64,000 nucleotides of DNA, taken from assembly GCF_015595025.1 (NCBI RefSeq), contig NZ_JADNRL010000008.1:1-64000 (forward strand), in the 5' to 3' direction. The notes beneath the pieces were generated by a model. The model worked only from the letters and a program-made list of their open reading frames with translations. It was not told where the DNA came from and did not search any database. Shown in pieces: positions 61,002 to 64,000 of the stretch. Both the position numbers and the translations under genes were made by a program. Numbering within the stretch: position 1 is the first letter of the stretch; each line of letters starts with the position of its first letter. This DNA comes from Halomonas sp. KAO. GTDB lineage: Bacteria; Pseudomonadota; Gammaproteobacteria; Pseudomonadales; Halomonadaceae.

Positions 61002-61339
61002 CTTCCTCTACCTATCGGAGCCACTACTGGTTCACTAACCGCTAAGCTCGCTTGACGGTGAAGATGATGGGCCTGTCCAAGAAACCTGACAGTCATCGAT
61101 TGTGTAAACTCAACAGGATGTTCACGGAAAGGCCCAGCCGGCTAGCCATTGAGTGGTAACTCATACTTGTTCGTCTGCTAATATTTAACCACTTTGTTGG
61201 TCAGCAGGGGCATCAAAGGAAAATGTAATGTTTGTGTTAAAGCTATAGCCTGCATCACTTCTGAACACAATTGATGAACGGGCGCTATATGATAGGTATA
61301 CTGTTATTGTATATGAATTATATTTTTTAAGGAATTTCT
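61002..61339. other. 338 bp intergenic region upstream of hutC
   Basis: No gene is visible. The first part has a 7-bp inverted repeat TGGGCCT / AGGCCCA (61068-61074, 61130-61136) that could be a relic of a mobile element end. The second half becomes AT-rich and holds the hutC promoter region, with TATACT at 61298-61303 as a candidate -10 box and a HutC-like operator. The element's right border probably lies here if hut is chromosomal. Confidence 0.5.
61308..61317. promoter_or_regulatory. Candidate HutC operator (autoregulation)
   Basis: TGTATATGAA matches 8 of 10 positions of the TGTATATACA sites upstream of yjiH and hutI. It lies 22 bp before the hutC ATG. Confidence 0.4.
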
Positions 61340-62056
61340 ATGGCCACTACCTTGCCCCTCTATCAGCAGATACAGCAGCACCTGCTGGATAAGATCAACA
61401 GTGGTGAATGGCCTTCACATCACCAAATCCCCCCTGAGGAGCAGCTGGCCCGTGATTTCCAGGTCAGTCGCATGACCGCTAACAAAGCGATACGTGACCT
61501 GGTCCAGAAAGGCTATTTAACCCGCCAACCAGGGCTTGGCACCTTCGTCACTGATCGCAAGTCAGAGTCGTCGCTTGTTGAGGTATATAACATCGCTGAG
61601 GAGGTTCGGTCACGCGGCCACTACTATAGTAATAAGTTACTGATTTGCGAAGCGATAGAAGCCGATGATGAAATAGCGTTGCGTTTAGGCATGCGACTTG
61701 GTAGCCGAGTTTTTCACACTTTAATCCTCCATCTAGAAAATGAGGTGCCGATCCAGCTTGAGGACCGTTTCGTTAATCCGCGCTGGGCCCCGGATTATCT
61801 TGATACTGACTTCTCACACCACACACCTAATGAAGTGTTGGTGGCCGAATTTCCCATCACGGATGTGGAGCACATTGTGGAAGCGGTGCTACCTGATCAT
61901 CAGGCAGCTGAATGGCTAGCTATCGATATGATGAGCCCTTGCCTGAGCATGGTTAGGCGTACTTGGTCGGGCGAGCAATTGATTAGCTATGCGCGACTGC
62001 TCCACCCCGGTGAGCGCTATAAGCTGCGCTCCTCGATGCATCGTGAGCCGACATGA
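61340..62056 (+). CDS. hutC: Histidine utilisation repressor HutC
   Basis: A 238-residue GntR/UTRA repressor. The winged helix (LYQQIQQHLLDKINSGEWPS, FQVSRMTANKAIRDL, TRQPGLGTFV) occupies residues 6-72. The UTRA domain carries VPIQLEDRFVNPRWAPDYL and DVEHIVEAVLPDHQAAEWLA, the residues typical of HutC, which senses urocanate and controls histidine breakdown. hutI lies downstream in the window, with TGTATATACA sites between. AAGGAATTTCT precedes the ATG. Confidence 0.9.
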   Translation: MATTLPLYQQIQQHLLDKINSGEWPSHHQIPPEEQLARDFQVSRMTANKAIRDLVQKGYLTRQPGLGTFVTDRKSESSLVEVYNIAEEVRSRGHYYSNKLLICEAIEADDEIALRLGMRLGSRVFHTLILHLENEVPIQLEDRFVNPRWAPDYLDTDFSHHTPNEVLVAEFPITDVEHIVEAVLPDHQAAEWLAIDMMSPCLSMVRRTWSGEQLISYARLLHPGERYKLRSSMHREPT

Positions 62057-62080
62057 GTGCGCAATTGAGCTGCTACTAAT

Positions 62081-62110
62081 GCAAACGGCCGGGGATTCCC
62101 GGCCGTTTGC
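62081..62110. terminator. Bidirectional terminator between hutC and yjiH
   Basis: A perfect 13-bp stem GCAAACGGCCGGG / CCCGGCCGTTTGC with a 4-nt loop lies between the convergent hutC and yjiH-like genes. Confidence 0.8.
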
Positions 62111-62132
62111 GTAAGCGAGGCTGAAGGCAGTG

Positions 62133-63455
62133 TCAGCCGGCCAGTGTTTGCACAAGATAGCCGGTCGGCACCGCGAGCAGTAGGCTCAGGGCCACGCGAA
62201 TGAACCACACCACCAGCATGCGGCCCACCGACAGTGGAATGCTGGTGGAAAGGATGCACGGGATCGAGGCCGAGAAGAACAGCACGGCGGATACCGACAC
62301 CACGCCGGCGGCGAAGCGAGCAGCGAACTCGGCCTCTGCCATCAGCAGCGCTGGCAGGAACATCTCGGCGAGCCCGGCGGCTGAGGCTTGCGCCAGGGCG
62401 GCGGCATCCGCCACGCCCCAAACCGCCACGAAAGGGTAGAAGAGCCAGCCCAGCCACTCGAACAGCGGGGTGTACTTGGCAACCAGTAGGCCCAGCAGTC
62501 CCACCGACATGATGGATGGCAGGATGCTGATCGCCATCACCAGTCCTTCCTTGAAGTTGAGCGCCACGCTGCGATGCAGACTCGGAGCCTTCTCGGCCAC
62601 GTCCAGTCCGATCCTCCAGGCAGTACTCAGGCGCTTGCCGGGCACCGTTTCTGGCTCGCCATCCTCGGCGCTGTCATCCATCCGCGAGAGCGGCGGCAGA
62701 CGCACGGTGACCGCGGTGACGACGAAGGTGATTAGCAGGGTCAGCCAGAAGTAGAGGTTCCAAATGTCCATCAGGTTAAGCGTCTTGGCCACGATGATCA
62801 TGAAGGTGGCCGAGACCGTGGAGAAGCCGGTGGCGATAATAGCCGCCTCCCGTGCCGAGTACTGGCCGGCCTGATAGACCTGGTTGGTGATCAGCAAACC
62901 AATAGAGTAGCTGCCCACGAAGGAGGCTACGGCATCGATGGCCGAGCGCCCTGGTGTGCGCCAGATGGGGCGCATCACCGGCTGCACCAGCACGCCGATC
63001 AACTCCAGAAGACCATAGCTGATTAGCAGCGCCAGGAAGATGGCGCCGATCGGCACGATCAGGCCCACCGGAATCACTAGCTTGTCGAACAGGAAGGGCA
63101 GCATATCCGGCTCATGCAGGAAGCCCGGCCCCCATCCTGTCAGCGCCATCACCGCGGCGGCGATACCGGCAAACTTTAGCCCCGTGAAGATGCGCTCGGT
63201 CAGATTGCGGTTCCAGTAGCCGCGAATCAGCGGATAGGTTGCGCCGGCAACGATCAGTGTTAGGGCATAGAGCCCACTGGCTTCTCCAAGCAGTGCGCGT
63301 GCGCCGGTCACCAGATGATCCAGCGGGATGGTGCGCTTACTGGCGATCTCGATGGGTACGAAGAAGATTAGGATGCCCAGCGTACTGGGCAGGAACAGCT
63401 TGAGCAGGGTAGCGGCAGCGGCGGGTTGCCGAGCCTGGGGGGGTTGGCGATTCAT
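62133..63455 (-). CDS. YjiH family membrane transporter-like protein
   Basis: A 440-residue polytopic membrane protein of the YjiH/nucleoside-recognition (Gate) type, with about ten membrane segments. FLPSTLGILIFFVPIEIASK at the start, GSYSIGLLITNQVYQAGQYS and AAIIATGFSTVSATFMIIVA are typical. In Halomonas-type hut clusters such proteins are candidates for histidine or urocanate uptake; that is inference from position. The ATG at 63455 is preferred to a GTG 6 bp upstream. It is divergent from hutI and flanked by a HutC site. Confidence 0.82.
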   Translation of the reverse strand: MNRQPPQARQPAAAATLLKLFLPSTLGILIFFVPIEIASKRTIPLDHLVTGARALLGEASGLYALTLIVAGATYPLIRGYWNRNLTERIFTGLKFAGIAAAVMALTGWGPGFLHEPDMLPFLFDKLVIPVGLIVPIGAIFLALLISYGLLELIGVLVQPVMRPIWRTPGRSAIDAVASFVGSYSIGLLITNQVYQAGQYSAREAAIIATGFSTVSATFMIIVAKTLNLMDIWNLYFWLTLLITFVVTAVTVRLPPLSRMDDSAEDGEPETVPGKRLSTAWRIGLDVAEKAPSLHRSVALNFKEGLVMAISILPSIMSVGLLGLLVAKYTPLFEWLGWLFYPFVAVWGVADAAALAQASAAGLAEMFLPALLMAEAEFAARFAAGVVSVSAVLFFSASIPCILSTSIPLSVGRMLVVWFIRVALSLLLAVPTGYLVQTLAG

Positions 63456-63516
63456 GGGCACGCCTCTTGTCTTGTGCCGTGCAGTGACTGGATCGGATTA
63501 GGCATCTTGCCTTTTA

Positions 63517-63526
63517 TGTATATACA
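63517..63526. promoter_or_regulatory. HutC operator, yjiH side
   Basis: TGTATATACA is a perfect 10-bp palindrome, 62 bp upstream of the yjiH start. It is the core of known HutC binding sites. Confidence 0.7.
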
Positions 63527-63738
63527 AATGTAAGGCAGCCGCGTGTCCCTGCCTAGTCGAGGGGGTTAGACATTGGTCGAGTTTTTCAGCACGAGATGAT
63601 CATAGAGTAGAGCCAGTTTCACTTCCATTTTATTGTTTTCATAGTTTTTTTCGTATCTATGCCCCTTGGTGCGTGCGTCTTGTCACCCACTGTTTCTTGC
63701 CAAGGCGGCTTGACGAGCTCCAGGGGGTTGGGCTTAGT

Positions 63739-63748
63739 TGTATATACA
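63739..63748. promoter_or_regulatory. HutC operator, hutI side
   Basis: A second perfect TGTATATACA palindrome, 41 bp upstream of the hutI ATG. The two copies serve the two divergent transcripts. Confidence 0.7.
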
Positions 63749-63788
63749 TTGAGTTTGCATCCGCTGAGCCACTCTGGAGGAGGCCTCC

Positions 63789-64000
63789 ATGTCGAATACC
63801 ACCACCAAGCGTCGCCTTTGGCGCGATATCCACGTCTTCGATGGTCTGCGTACCCTGCCCGAGCCCATGGCCGTCGTCACTGAAGGGGCGCGGGTTGTAA
63901 CGCTTGTGCCGATGCGGGAGTTCGGGGAAGGGCTGGCGGAAGGCTGCCATGACATGGGCCGCGGTGGCGTGATGACCCCAGGCCTGGTGGATTGTCATAC
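63789..64000 (+). CDS. hutI: Imidazolonepropionase HutI (3' truncated by window end)
   Basis: The first 70 residues are visible. VFDGLRTLPEPMAVVTEGARV and the end MTPGLVDCHT match imidazolonepropionase, where PGLVDCHTH begins the metal-binding site of this amidohydrolase. It hydrolyses imidazolone-5-propionate in histidine catabolism. GGAGGAGG lies before the ATG. The frame is open to the edge. Confidence 0.88.
   Translation, partial: MSNTTTKRRLWRDIHVFDGLRTLPEPMAVVTEGARVVTLVPMREFGEGLAEGCHDMGRGGVMTPGLVDCH

Noticed and set aside
61068..61136. Insertion-sequence end or MITE near TGGGCCT / AGGCCCA
   Set aside because: The arms are only 7 bp, with no transposase and no target duplication; kept only as a remark in the intergenic entry.

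Overview
The window comes from a GC-rich gammaproteobacterium, most likely a Halomonas-type (Halomonadaceae) or Pseudomonas-like organism. The evidence is the asmA-mutY-yggX-tRNA order on the left and a hut (histidine utilisation) cluster with a YjiH-type transporter on the right. No taxonomic search could be run.

Layout. 1-4321 is chromosomal core: a partial gene, an AsmA-family protein, mutY, yggX and a tRNA-Phe/Gln/Thr cluster with a clear promoter. Directly after tRNA-Thr begins an integrative and conjugative element (ICE) of the PFGI-1/PAPI-1/ICEclc class. 4459-15275 is the maintenance and replication module: ParA/Soj, DnaB, ParB, DUF2857, STY4528-like, PFL_4669-like, DUF3158, SSB, TopB. 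16088-17632 holds three small accessory genes with hairpin leaders. 17774-32319 and 35538-40358 are the type IV secretion/conjugation genes: PilL, lytic transglycosylase, TraD coupling protein, the PFL_4693 to PFL_4711 families, TraC ATPase and TraG. No relaxase or integrase is visible.

Cargo. The conjugation operon is split by an AT-rich insert (about 32250-34850). It encodes an ImmA/IrrE peptidase, a class III nucleotide-cyclase-like protein fused to a degenerate Nudix domain, and a small membrane protein resembling the Pycsar effector PycTM. An MvaT-type xenogeneic silencer follows on the opposite strand. After traG come a DUF433/DUF5615 toxin-antitoxin-like pair, gene debris and unknown small genes (40376-43567). 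Next is a GntR-controlled ABC transporter operon with two cytosolic phosphoesterases, which suggests import and breakdown of an organophosphate or phosphonate (43797-50294). Last is a roughly 10.5 kb operon of SNF2-type helicase, type III-like N6-adenine methyltransferase, zeta-like kinase, small partner and type III Res-like helicase/nuclease (50460-61001), probably a restriction or anti-phage system.

61340-64000 is again core-like: hutC, a divergent yjiH/hutI pair and matching TGTATATACA operators. If hut is chromosomal flank, the ICE ends near 61 kb and has lost its relaxase and integrase; if not, these genes lie beyond the window.

Most notable are the ImmA/cyclase-Nudix/PycTM module, an array of five 19-bp palindromes at a 49-50 bp period with a sixth copy in front of parB, and the mosaic base composition of the methyltransferase gene.
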